A DNA stretch of 64,000 nucleotides from Janthinobacterium sp. (GTDB taxonomy: Bacteria; Pseudomonadota; Gammaproteobacteria; Burkholderiales; Burkholderiaceae_D), in NCBI RefSeq assembly GCF_009923995.1, contig NZ_RFSK01000008.1, positions 1-64,000 of the forward strand. Reading direction: 5' to 3'. Made by a program: the position numbers and the translations under genes. Below are positions 26,297-34,153 of the stretch, in pieces. Below the pieces are notes generated by a model, which made no database searches, was not told the DNA's origin, and saw only the letters and a list, made by a program, of their open reading frames with translations. How positions within the stretch are numbered: the stretch's first letter is position 1; every line of letters starts with the position of its first letter.

Positions 26297-27002
26297 ACTC
26301 GATAATGTCTCCGTGCGCTTTGGCGGCCTGACGGCCGTCGATTCCGTCACCCTGAAGGTGGGCAGCCACGACGTGATCGGCCTGGTGGGCGCGAACGGCG
26401 CCGGCAAGACCACCCTGTTCAACGCCATTTCCGGCCTGGTGCGCCCCACCGGCGGCAGCATCCGCTTCGAGGGGCGCGACATCATGGCCACGCCCATGTA
26501 CCAGCGCGCCCGCCTGGGACTGGGCCGCACCTTCCAGATTCCGCAACCCATGCATGAACTGACGGTGCGCGAAAACCTCGTCGTGGCGCAGCGCTTCGGC
26601 ACGGGCAAGGTGGACATGCACAAGATCGACACCATCCTGGAATTTACGAGCCTGCTGGACAAGGCGCAGCGCGACGCGGCCAGCGAACTGGCGCTGACGG
26701 AACTGAAGGCGCTGGAAGTGGCCAAGGCGCTGGCGACCAACCCCAAACTGCTGCTGCTCGACGAAGTGCTGGCGGGCCTGGAAACGAACGGCAAGCGCCG
26801 CTTCATGGGCATGCTGAAGGATTTGCATGCGCAGTTTGGCGTGGGCATCGTCATGATCGAGCACGATATCGAAACCATCAGCAATCTGTGCCAGCGCGTG
26901 GCCGTGCTCAATTTTGGCCAGCTGATCGCCGACGGCACGCCCGATTGCGTGTTCCGCGACCCGGCCGTCATCGAAAGCTATACGGGAGCCGCGCATGCTT
27001 GA
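26289..27002 (+). CDS. Branched-chain-type ABC ATPase, LivG-like
   Basis: A 237-residue ATP-binding subunit. Walker A is GANGAGKTT (about 33-41), the Q-loop region is RTFQIPQPMHELTVREN, and Walker B is LLLLDEVLAGL (about 155). The usual LSGGQ signature is replaced by LALTELKALEVAKAL, a divergence seen in a subset of LivG-type subunits. It is coupled by overlap to the permease before it and the LivF-like ATPase after it. Confidence 0.93.
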   Translation: MLELDNVSVRFGGLTAVDSVTLKVGSHDVIGLVGANGAGKTTLFNAISGLVRPTGGSIRFEGRDIMATPMYQRARLGLGRTFQIPQPMHELTVRENLVVAQRFGTGKVDMHKIDTILEFTSLLDKAQRDAASELALTELKALEVAKALATNPKLLLLDEVLAGLETNGKRRFMGMLKDLHAQFGVGIVMIEHDIETISNLCQRVAVLNFGQLIADGTPDCVFRDPAVIESYTGAAHA

Positions 27003-27696
27003 AGTCAATAAACTGCGCGCCGGCTACGGCGCCATCAACGTGCTGTGGGACGTGTCGCTGTCCATCCCGCAGGGCAAGCTGACCACCATCATCGGCCCGA
27101 ACGGCGCCGGCAAGACGACCCTGCTGCGCGCCATCATGGGCTTGCTGCCCGTGGGCGCGGGCAGCATCACGCTCGATGGCACGCCCATCAACGGCACGCC
27201 CACGTGGAAGATGAGCGACGCGAGGGTCACCATGATCCCCGAGGGGCGCATGACCTTCCGCGACATGAGCGTGGAAGAAAACCTGATCATGGGCGCCTTC
27301 CCCAAGGAACACCGCAGCCACATGCCGGCCCGCCTGGCCGAAGCCTACGCCATGTTTCCCCGCCTGCACGAGCGGCGCCGCCAGCTGGCCGGCTCCCTCT
27401 CCGGCGGCGAGGCGCAGATGCTGGCGATGGCGCGGGGGCTGATGTCGGACCCGTCGCTGCTGATCATCGACGAGCCGTCGCTGGGCCTGGCGCCGCTGGT
27501 GGTCAACGAGCTGTTCGAGATCCTCGCGCGCCTGAACGACGGCCGGCGCACCATCATTCTAGTGGAGCAGAACACGGCGCGCGCCGTCGGCGTGGCCGAT
27601 CACGTCTACCTGATGCAAAGCGGCAAGGTGGCGCTGTCGCAGGCCGCCGCCGACGTCGACCTGGAGCACCTGCACGCCCTGTATTTCGCGCGCTGA
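26995..27696 (+). CDS. Branched-chain-type ABC ATPase, LivF-like
   Basis: A 233-residue ATPase, the last gene of the operon. Walker A is GPNGAGKTT (about 34-42), the canonical signature is LSGGEAQMLAMARGL (about 134), and Walker B is LLIIDEPSLGLAP. It has the LivF-typical VTMIPEGRMTFRDMSVEENL loop. It overlaps the LivG-like gene by 8 nt. It complements the divergent signature of LivG, so at least one composite ATP site should be fully canonical. Confidence 0.94.
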   Translation: MLEVNKLRAGYGAINVLWDVSLSIPQGKLTTIIGPNGAGKTTLLRAIMGLLPVGAGSITLDGTPINGTPTWKMSDARVTMIPEGRMTFRDMSVEENLIMGAFPKEHRSHMPARLAEAYAMFPRLHERRRQLAGSLSGGEAQMLAMARGLMSDPSLLIIDEPSLGLAPLVVNELFEILARLNDGRRTIILVEQNTARAVGVADHVYLMQSGKVALSQAAADVDLEHLHALYFAR

Positions 27697-27735
27697 GCGG
27701 CTCGCCCGGCGCGGGGCCTGACTGGCCGGCGGCCG

Positions 27736-28722
27736 TCAATCCCCGTCGTCGGCCAGTTTGTCGAACACCTGCAGGTCGCCCCTGCCCAGTCCTGCCGTCA
27801 CGAAGGGATCGTCGGCGGGGAAGCGGCCCGTATCAACGAGTATGCGCAGCTTGCTCAAGCGCTCGCCCTGCGCCAGCGCTAGCGCCTGCGGATCGGCATC
27901 GGCGTGGGCATCGGCCTGGCCAATCGCGCGGGTGACGGACTCCGGGAACTCCCACAATTCGGCGATCCGTGCCGACAGGATGCGCGCTTGCGCAAACACC
28001 TGGGCAATGAAGGCGTCCGACTGCGGCAAGGCATCGGGCGCATGCATCTGGTCGATCAGGCGGAACGCCACCACCAGGCCCACATTGGCCATCAGTCCCG
28101 CCAGATAGGCGTCGAAGGCGTTGGCCTGCAGCGCAGGCGCGAGCAGGTTGGCCGCCAGCGCGCATTTCTCGGACTGGCGCCAGATCAGCGGCGCCGTGCG
28201 GATGGTCAGCCCGCCGCTCTGCATGCTGACGATGGGGCGGAAGGCGACGCGGGCCAGCAGCATGCGCATGCCGTTCTGCCCCAGCAGCATGATGGCGCCT
28301 TCCATGTTGTTGATCGACGGGCTGGCGTTGTAGCGCGAATGGTAGCAGGGCCGGTTTGCTTCACGGTAGACCTCGGCCACCAGCGGCACGTCCTGGGCCA
28401 GCTGGCGCGACAGCTCGGCCGCGCTCATGTTTTCGTCCTGCAAGGTCCGCATCAGCTGCGGGATGATGGCCGGAATGCGCGGCACCAGCGCAGCGCCGGC
28501 GACCGGTTCACTGGCCAGGCGCATCAATGCGTCCAGAATCTGCTGTTCCTCCTGTGGCGCAGCCTGCGTCGCCCCCGCGGCCGCCAGCCAGCGGTAATAG
28601 ACGGCATCGATTTCAGCGCTGGTGGCGGGCTGCCGCGCCGCCTCGGGCTGCGCCGCCGTGGTGGCTGGCGCCGGCTTGTTTTTTGCGTCGCCGCCGTTGA
28701 GTAGTTTTCCTATCCAGCCCAT
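27736..28722 (-). CDS. HDOD-domain protein
   Basis: A 328-residue cytoplasmic protein. A Pro/Ala-rich N-terminal linker (about 15-55) precedes an HDOD domain (about 80-300). Characteristic helices include PRIPAIIPQLMRTLQDENMSAAELSRQLAQDVPL, SINNMEGAIMLLGQNGMRMLLARVAF and LLAPALQANAFDAYLAGLMANVGLVVAFRL. HDOD proteins resemble HD phosphohydrolases without the metal-binding HD pair, and typically act as scaffolds in c-di-GMP, motility or virulence signalling. It converges on the liv-like operon and has no partner gene, so its pathway is unknown. Confidence 0.88.
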   Translation of the reverse strand: MGWIGKLLNGGDAKNKPAPATTAAQPEAARQPATSAEIDAVYYRWLAAAGATQAAPQEEQQILDALMRLASEPVAGAALVPRIPAIIPQLMRTLQDENMSAAELSRQLAQDVPLVAEVYREANRPCYHSRYNASPSINNMEGAIMLLGQNGMRMLLARVAFRPIVSMQSGGLTIRTAPLIWRQSEKCALAANLLAPALQANAFDAYLAGLMANVGLVVAFRLIDQMHAPDALPQSDAFIAQVFAQARILSARIAELWEFPESVTRAIGQADAHADADPQALALAQGERLSKLRILVDTGRFPADDPFVTAGLGRGDLQVFDKLADDGD

Positions 28723-28884
28723 TTTGCCAATACTGCCTTATATGCATCATTATCGCGACATCCGCCCCGCGATTTTACTTGATGCCGGCCGCACCGGCGC
28801 GGCAGGCGTGAGCAGCCTCGTCCTCCGCCCGCAAGCTGCTACAGTAGTGCTCCCGCAGGTCCCCCTGCTTTTGCAAGGAAAATC

Positions 28885-29469
28885 ATGAGCAACATGCTGG
28901 CCCGCTACGTCACCAGCCAGGCATATAACAACGCCTGGGCCAACCACCGCCTGCTGGCAGCGTGCGGGCAGCTGACCGGCGCCGAATTCCAGGCCACGCG
29001 GGTCAGCTTCTTCCCCACCATCCAGTTCACCCTGAATCACATCCTCACCTGCGACTGGTTCTATCTCGATGCGCTCGAGCGCGAGCTGCGCGGCGACGCG
29101 CCGCATCCGGACTGCTATGTCTTCTTTGCACAGGACGAACCGTTCAGCGATTGCGCCGCACTGCATGCGGCGCAGCGCGCCTCGGATGCGCGCCTCATCG
29201 CGCATTGCCGCAGCCTGTGCGATGCGGACCTGGCGCGGCCCGTGACGATCCTGCGCGACACGCCGCAAGTCGACACGCGCCTGCGCCTGCTGGCGCACCT
29301 GTTCCAGCACCAGATCCATCACCGGGGCCAGGTGCACGCCATGCTGGCCGGCACCCGCGTGGCGCCGCCGCAGCTCGATGAATTCTTCTGCGCCGGCGAA
29401 GCGGACGAACGGGCACAGGATTTTGCGGAACTGGGCTGGACGGAAGACGACATCTGGGGCCTGCGCTGA
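28885..29469 (+). CDS. DinB-family protein
   Basis: A 194-residue four-helix-bundle protein of the DinB/YfiT-like superfamily. Expected metal-binding histidines are seen in LNHILTCDWFYLDAL (about 48-62) and HLFQHQIHHRGQVHAML (about 140-156). Many members are thiol-dependent transferases (mycothiol, bacillithiol or glutathione); others are uncharacterised and stress-linked. The CDS ends 2 nt before the convergent VOC gene, so transcripts may overlap at their 3' ends. Confidence 0.88.
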   Translation: MSNMLARYVTSQAYNNAWANHRLLAACGQLTGAEFQATRVSFFPTIQFTLNHILTCDWFYLDALERELRGDAPHPDCYVFFAQDEPFSDCAALHAAQRASDARLIAHCRSLCDADLARPVTILRDTPQVDTRLRLLAHLFQHQIHHRGQVHAMLAGTRVAPPQLDEFFCAGEADERAQDFAELGWTEDDIWGLR

Positions 29470-29470
29470 C

Positions 29471-29863
29471 CTATTCCTCGCCGTGGCAGCAGACGCACAG
29501 CTTGTTGCCATCGAGGTCGCGGAAGTAGGCGCCATAATAATGGGCGTGATAATGGGGCCGCAGGCCCGGCGGCCCCTCGCAGGCGGCGCCTTGCGCCAGC
29601 GCGGCCTGGTAACAGCGGTCCACCTGGGCGCGGCTGGCCGCCAGCAAGGCCGTCATCTGCCCATTGCCGGGAGTCGCCGGCAAGCCGTCATGGGGCGCGC
29701 CCAGCACGAACAGGGGCCGCGGCGCGTCCTGCTTCATCCAGCCGGCCCAGGGCTTGCTAGGGTCATGAAATTTTTCGACCAGCTCCAGCTCCGCCAGCAG
29801 GGCCGTGTAGAACGCGTAGGCGCGGGGAAAGTCGTTGGTGCCGAGGCAAATATGGGACAGCAT
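29471..29863 (-). CDS. VOC-family (glyoxalase-like) protein
   Basis: A 130-residue single VOC module: LSHICLGTNDFPRAYAFYTALLAELE at the N-terminus and YYGAYFRDLDGNKLCVCCHGEE at the C-terminus, with two beta-alpha-beta-beta-beta units between. An AAGGAG site six nt upstream sets the start at 29863. Such small proteins act as dimeric metal-dependent lyases, dioxygenases or resistance proteins. The His/Glu metal ligands appear partly present (H4 and a late acidic residue), but substrate is unknown. Confidence 0.85.
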   Translation of the reverse strand: MLSHICLGTNDFPRAYAFYTALLAELELVEKFHDPSKPWAGWMKQDAPRPLFVLGAPHDGLPATPGNGQMTALLAASRAQVDRCYQAALAQGAACEGPPGLRPHYHAHYYGAYFRDLDGNKLCVCCHGEE

Positions 29864-30105
29864 GCCGCTCCTTCGTGAGTTCGATCGGGTACGCGCCAGG
29901 GTGCGCCGCCTGATTATAAGGCGCCCCTCCTTCAGAGCAGCCGCCATGCGGCGCAACGGCAACGCCACGGGCTGAAAAGCCGCATTTCCCGGCACCCACG
30001 CGACTGCTACCCTATCGGCCGCGACTTTGTGCCAGCGCAAAGCCGGACGATAGTGGACTGCTAACGTCAAGGTTCGGGAATCTTCCAAACCTTGCCAAGT
30101 CCAAC

Positions 30106-30357
30106 ATGAAATTGCGGCGACGCCTGTTCGAACATGTGCTGCTGGTGCTGACATTGGCCGTCGCCATCTTTCTCGCCGCTATCGTGCTGGCACGCATGAC
30201 GCAGTGGGCGGAAGCGCAGGCACTGCCCGCCTATCTCGTGCAGGGCATGCACCTGGTCGGCAAGGTGTGGTTTTTCCTGGATGGCTGCATCGTCGTTGCC
30301 GTCAGCAGCATCCTGGCCGCCCGGCTGTTCCGCCTGCTCACCAAGGAGGATTTATGA
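30106..30357 (+). CDS. Small two-helix membrane protein
   Basis: An 83-residue protein with two strongly hydrophobic segments (about 11-30 and 46-68) and basic ends (MKLRRRLFEH and RLFRLLTKEDL). It matches no family I can name. Its TGA overlaps the next ATG (ATGA), so it forms a coupled pair with another small membrane protein. Ribosome-site evidence for its own start is weak. Both look like inner-membrane accessory subunits. Confidence 0.65.
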   Translation: MKLRRRLFEHVLLVLTLAVAIFLAAIVLARMTQWAEAQALPAYLVQGMHLVGKVWFFLDGCIVVAVSSILAARLFRLLTKEDL

Positions 30358-30599
30358 ACGATCTTCGCTACCTGTTCACGCTCCAGCATCCGCGCCGCTT
30401 CTGGAGCAGCGCCATCGTCATCGCCGTGGCCTCGGCCATCCTGCTGGGTCCCTGGCTCGACAGCCTTCCCTGGCTGGTGGCCATCCCCCTGGTCGCCGGC
30501 GGCTTGCTGGTGGCGCTGGGCGAGCTGTGGGATGACATGCACGGCAAGCGCCTGCAGAACGGCAGCGACGACACGCATGCGCCATGCCAGCCCCCCTGA
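30354..30599 (+). CDS. Small membrane protein, partner of upstream gene
   Basis: An 81-residue protein with two hydrophobic helices (about 15-35 and 38-58) and an acidic, polar tail (ELWDDMHGKRLQNGSDDTH). AAGGAGG lies 4 nt before the ATG, and the start overlaps the previous stop. Hypothetical; the tight coupling suggests that the two proteins form one membrane complex. Confidence 0.7.
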   Translation: MNDLRYLFTLQHPRRFWSSAIVIAVASAILLGPWLDSLPWLVAIPLVAGGLLVALGELWDDMHGKRLQNGSDDTHAPCQPP

Positions 30600-30778
30600 G
30601 GCAGGATGATGCGTTCACGCAACAGCAGTCACGCCATCGCGCACGCCATGCCTGCCTTTTGCCTGCGCTGCCGCCCCATTTAAGACTGGCTTCAGCCTCG
30701 CCGTGCATCGTGAACAGGACGCCAGCACCGCTGGCGCCTTTCCCAACGATCACAGGCACAGGCCGAAAGCGAGACACG

Positions 30779-31450
30779 ATGAAAACTTGGATGCGCGCCA
30801 ACAAAGGCTTTTTGATGTTTCTGCTGCTGTTCGGCGTGTTCCGCACGGCCGTGGCGGACTGGAATCCGATCCCGTCGGCGTCCATGCGCCCCAACCTGCT
30901 CGAAGGCGACGTGGTCTTCGTCAACCGCCTGGCCTTCAACCTGAAAGTGCCGCTGACCGATATCGTGCTGCAGCGCCTGGGCGAGCCGCAGCGGGGCGAC
31001 ATCGTCACTTTTTCTTCGCCGAAAGATGGTACGCGTTTGATCAAGCGCATCATCGCGCTGCCCGGCGATACGGTGGAAATGCGCAACGAACAGCTGGTCA
31101 TCAACGGCCAGCCCGCCCTGTACACGGCGCTCGACACGGCGCCCGAAACCATCGCCCAGCTGGGCCAGTTGACGGCGCAGCGCATCAGCGAACGCAACAG
31201 TACCGAGCAGCACCGCATCCAGGTCTTGCCGCAGCTCACCGGCGCGGCGCGCAGCTTCGGCCCCGTGACGGTGCCGGCCGACCATTTCCTCATGTTGGGA
31301 GACAACCGCGACAACAGCGCCGATTCGCGCTATTTCGGCTTCGTGCCCCGTGAATTGCTGATCGGCAAGGCTGAACGCATCCTCGTGTCGGCCAACATCC
31401 AGGAGCATTGGCAGCCCCGCCTGCAGCGCTTCGGCATGAAGCTGGAATAA
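30779..31450 (+). CDS. lepB: Signal peptidase I, single-anchor type
   Basis: A 223-residue S26A signal peptidase that cleaves Sec signal peptides on the outer face of the inner membrane. One N-terminal helix (about 10-26) is followed by the Ser box PSASMRPNLLEGD (Ser35 nucleophile), the Lys box TRLIKRIIALPGDTVEM (Lys89) and the box-E sequence GDNRDNSADSRYFGFV. The usual beta-proteobacterial LepB has two membrane helices and lies in a lepA-lepB-rnc operon. This copy has one anchor and stands alone, so it is probably a secondary enzyme. A GCGAGA stretch near the ATG is a modest ribosome site. Confidence 0.88.
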   Translation: MKTWMRANKGFLMFLLLFGVFRTAVADWNPIPSASMRPNLLEGDVVFVNRLAFNLKVPLTDIVLQRLGEPQRGDIVTFSSPKDGTRLIKRIIALPGDTVEMRNEQLVINGQPALYTALDTAPETIAQLGQLTAQRISERNSTEQHRIQVLPQLTGAARSFGPVTVPADHFLMLGDNRDNSADSRYFGFVPRELLIGKAERILVSANIQEHWQPRLQRFGMKLE

Positions 31451-31500
31451 AAACCGTCGCCTCGCAACGGCGCCGTGCTTTTCGGTTAGCATGGCGCATC

Positions 31501-32364
31501 ATGTCCACCTTTTCCCTCGCCAGCCAGCGGCCCGCCAGCACGCACCATGCCCTCGACCAGCTGGCCCAATTCCTGCAGCGCCACCCGGATGCGCTGCTGC
31601 TGACGGGCGCCGGCATCAGCACGGCGTCGGGCATCCCCGACTACCGCGACCCGGACGGCGTGCGGCGCGGCAATGCGCCCGTGCAGGGACCCGATTTTCG
31701 CCGCCAGGAAACCGTGCAGCGCCGCTACTGGGCCCGCAGCATGGTGGGCTGGCCGGTCCTGGCGCGCGCCGCGCCGAATCCCGGCCACCTGGCCATCGCC
31801 CGGCTGGCGCAGCGCCGGCAAATTGGCAGCCTCGTCACGCAAAACGTGGATGGCCTGCACCAGCAGGCGGGCAGCACGGCCGTGACGGAGCTGCACGGCA
31901 GCATCCATGCCGTCGTCTGCCTCGCTTGCCGCGCCGACTTTCCACGCAGCACGATCCAGGACATGCTGGAACACGACAATCCGCAACTGCTGGGCGCCAC
32001 GGCCACGCCGGCGCCCGATGGCGACGCGCTGCTGGAGCCGTCGCAGCTGGCCACTTTCCATGTACCACGCTGCCCGCACTGCGGCGGCACCCTGCAGCCG
32101 GACGTGGTGTTCTTCGGCGACGGCGTGCCGGCCGCGCGGGCCGCCGAGGCCGAACGCAAGATGCGCGAAGCCGGCGCCCTGCTGGTGATCGGCTCGTCCG
32201 TCATGGTGTATTCCAGCTTTCGCCTGTGCCGCATGGCGGCCGAAACGGGCAAACCCGTGGCCGCCATCAACCTGGGCATGACGCGCGCCGATCATTTGCT
32301 CGCGTTCAAGACGGAAGCGCCGGCACAGGACATCTTGCCAGCGTTAGCGGCCATGCTGGGCTGA
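31501..32364 (+). CDS. Sir2-family NAD-dependent protein deacylase
   Basis: A 287-residue sirtuin. The NAD-binding loop is GAGIST (36-41), followed by GIPDYRD (44-50), the TQNVDGLH motif (113-120) and the catalytic His132 in ELHGS. A zinc site is formed by C140-x2-C143 and C191-x2-C194; the 47-residue span between the pairs is longer than usual and Asp/Glu-rich. The family removes acyl groups from lysine using NAD. The ATG at 31501 is chosen because the fold follows closely, although its ribosome site is weak. Confidence 0.92.
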   Translation: MSTFSLASQRPASTHHALDQLAQFLQRHPDALLLTGAGISTASGIPDYRDPDGVRRGNAPVQGPDFRRQETVQRRYWARSMVGWPVLARAAPNPGHLAIARLAQRRQIGSLVTQNVDGLHQQAGSTAVTELHGSIHAVVCLACRADFPRSTIQDMLEHDNPQLLGATATPAPDGDALLEPSQLATFHVPRCPHCGGTLQPDVVFFGDGVPAARAAEAERKMREAGALLVIGSSVMVYSSFRLCRMAAETGKPVAAINLGMTRADHLLAFKTEAPAQDILPALAAMLG

Positions 32365-32420
32365 TCCGCGCCCGGCGGCATGCCGCTCTGGCTATACTGT
32401 GGGATTGACGAGGAGAATTC

Positions 32421-33290
32421 ATGCTGGAACTGTTGAGTGAACACGCCTGTTTTGGCGGCGTACAACGTTTTTATCGCCACGACGCGCAAACCATCGGCTT
32501 GCCCATGCGTTTTTCGGCCTTCATTCCGGACACCGTCCCCGGTGCCGTGGCTACCGCCAGGCGCCCCGCCCTGTTCTACCTGGCGGGACTGACTTGCACC
32601 GAAGAAACTTTCATGATCAAGGGCGGCGCCCAGCGCGTGGCGGCCGAGGAAGGCCTGATCCTGATCGCGCCCGACACCAGCCCCCGCGGCGCGGGTATCG
32701 CGGGCGAGACGGATGCCTGGGATTTCGGCGCGGGCGCCGGCTTTTACGTCGATGCCACCGAGGCGCCATGGAGCAGCCACTACCGCATGTACAGCTACAT
32801 CCTGGAATTGCGCGCCCTGCTGGAGCAGGAACTGGCGATCGACGCGCAGCGCACGGGTATTTTCGGCCATTCGATGGGCGGCCATGGCGCCCTGGTGCTG
32901 GCCTTGCGCAATCCGCAACTGTTCCGTTCCGTGTCCGCCTTTGCCCCCATCGCCGCGCCAAGCCAATGTCCGTGGGGCAAGAAAGCATTCACGGGCTACC
33001 TGGGCAGCGACGCTGCCAGCTGGCAGCAGTACGACGCCAGCGCGCTGATGCGCAGCCTGTCGGGCAAGCCGGCGCTATTTCCTAACGGCATCTTGATCGA
33101 CCAGGGCCTGGCCGACAAATTCCTGCCAGATCAACTGTATCCGGAAGTGTTCGAGGCGGCATGCCGCGACGCGGGCCAGCCCTTGCAGCTGCGCCGCCAG
33201 GCCGGCTACGACCATGGCTATTACTTCATCGCCACTTTCATGGAAGAGCATCTGCGCTTCCATGCGCACAATCTGCGCACCCTTCCCTGA
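32421..33290 (+). CDS. fghA: S-formylglutathione hydrolase
   Basis: A 289-residue esterase-D-type hydrolase that releases formate and glutathione from S-formylglutathione in formaldehyde detoxification. Family signatures: YLAGLTCTEETFMIKGGAQR (53-72), the IAPDTSPRGAGIAGE stretch, the nucleophile GHSMGGHGAL (Ser151), LIDQGLADKFL for the acid, and GYDHGYYFIATFMEEH with the catalytic His. The sequence is complete for the family. The glutathione-dependent formaldehyde dehydrogenase gene that often precedes it is not here. Confidence 0.94.
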   Translation: MLELLSEHACFGGVQRFYRHDAQTIGLPMRFSAFIPDTVPGAVATARRPALFYLAGLTCTEETFMIKGGAQRVAAEEGLILIAPDTSPRGAGIAGETDAWDFGAGAGFYVDATEAPWSSHYRMYSYILELRALLEQELAIDAQRTGIFGHSMGGHGALVLALRNPQLFRSVSAFAPIAAPSQCPWGKKAFTGYLGSDAASWQQYDASALMRSLSGKPALFPNGILIDQGLADKFLPDQLYPEVFEAACRDAGQPLQLRRQAGYDHGYYFIATFMEEHLRFHAHNLRTLP

Positions 33291-33297
33291 ACGGTGC

Positions 33298-33963
33298 CTA
33301 CAGCGCCGTGCTGGTATGCCCGTTGAAGTGGCGCGTGTACCAGTCCGTGGCCAGCACGGCCGCCTGGTGCCGCGTGTCGGGGCCGCCGGGCGCGGCGATC
33401 TGTTCCAGTTGTTTGTCGCAGCGCAAGGTGGCAAAGGCCATGCGGTTCAGTCCCGCCACGTCGGGATCGCGCCCGCCCACGATGAGCAGGGAAGGCACGC
33501 GCACGTTTTCCAGCGCCGCCTTGCCTGCCATTTCCACCTGGCCATCGCAGACGGCCAGCGCGGCGATGTCCGCGCTGCGCCAGGCCGCCAGCTGCATCAC
33601 GACGGCCGCGCTGGTACCGTAGCCGTACAGGCCGCAGGGCAGGCGCCGCGTGGACGGGTCCACCTGCAGCCAGCCCAGGGCCTTTTCCAGCTGGCGCGCC
33701 AGCAGGACGATATCGCTGCGCACGAAGTAGGCATGGCCATTGCTGCCGCCGCCAGGGCCGACGCCGGCCTGGTCAAAGCGCAAGGTGGCGATGCCTGCCC
33801 GCAGGAAATCCTGGGACGTGGCATGGCTGGAAGCGCCCAGATAGTCGCTATCGGCGCCGGCGCCATGGGCAAACAGGACGATGCCCACCGGGCGTTCCGG
33901 CAATTCAAGCACGCCGTCCATCTGAAGTTCATCCGCCGTAATGCTGACAAATTGTTCTTGCAT
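33298..33963 (-). CDS. Dienelactone-hydrolase-like protein without nucleophile Ser
   Basis: A 221-residue alpha/beta-hydrolase-fold protein. The fold markers are present: LFAHGAGADSD oxyanion segment, LRFDQAGVG, and late acid and His candidates in VGGRDPDVAG and DTRHQAAVLATDWYTRHF. Where relatives have the nucleophile elbow GASTGAA, this protein reads GYGTSAA (about 114-120), so Gly116 replaces the catalytic Ser. It may be non-catalytic or use Ser118, one turn away. GGAGG before the ATG at 33963 is strong. It converges on the S-formylglutathione hydrolase gene. Confidence 0.82.
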   Translation of the reverse strand: MQEQFVSITADELQMDGVLELPERPVGIVLFAHGAGADSDYLGASSHATSQDFLRAGIATLRFDQAGVGPGGGSNGHAYFVRSDIVLLARQLEKALGWLQVDPSTRRLPCGLYGYGTSAAVVMQLAAWRSADIAALAVCDGQVEMAGKAALENVRVPSLLIVGGRDPDVAGLNRMAFATLRCDKQLEQIAAPGGPDTRHQAAVLATDWYTRHFNGHTSTAL

Positions 33964-34153
33964 GGCTGCCTCCGCTATCGGGCTGGTCTGTAGCCGCGCT
34001 GTCGCGCCGGCTATCGGGCTGGTGGTCCAGCTGATCTTGCCGGGACGGGCATGAATGCATGCCCGCAGCGGCAGTCCTCAGTGTAGCAGCCTGCGGCCGT
34101 TCCTGCGCGGCCCCGTATGCGGCCGTTCGCGCATGGCAGGCCACGCGGCGAGG

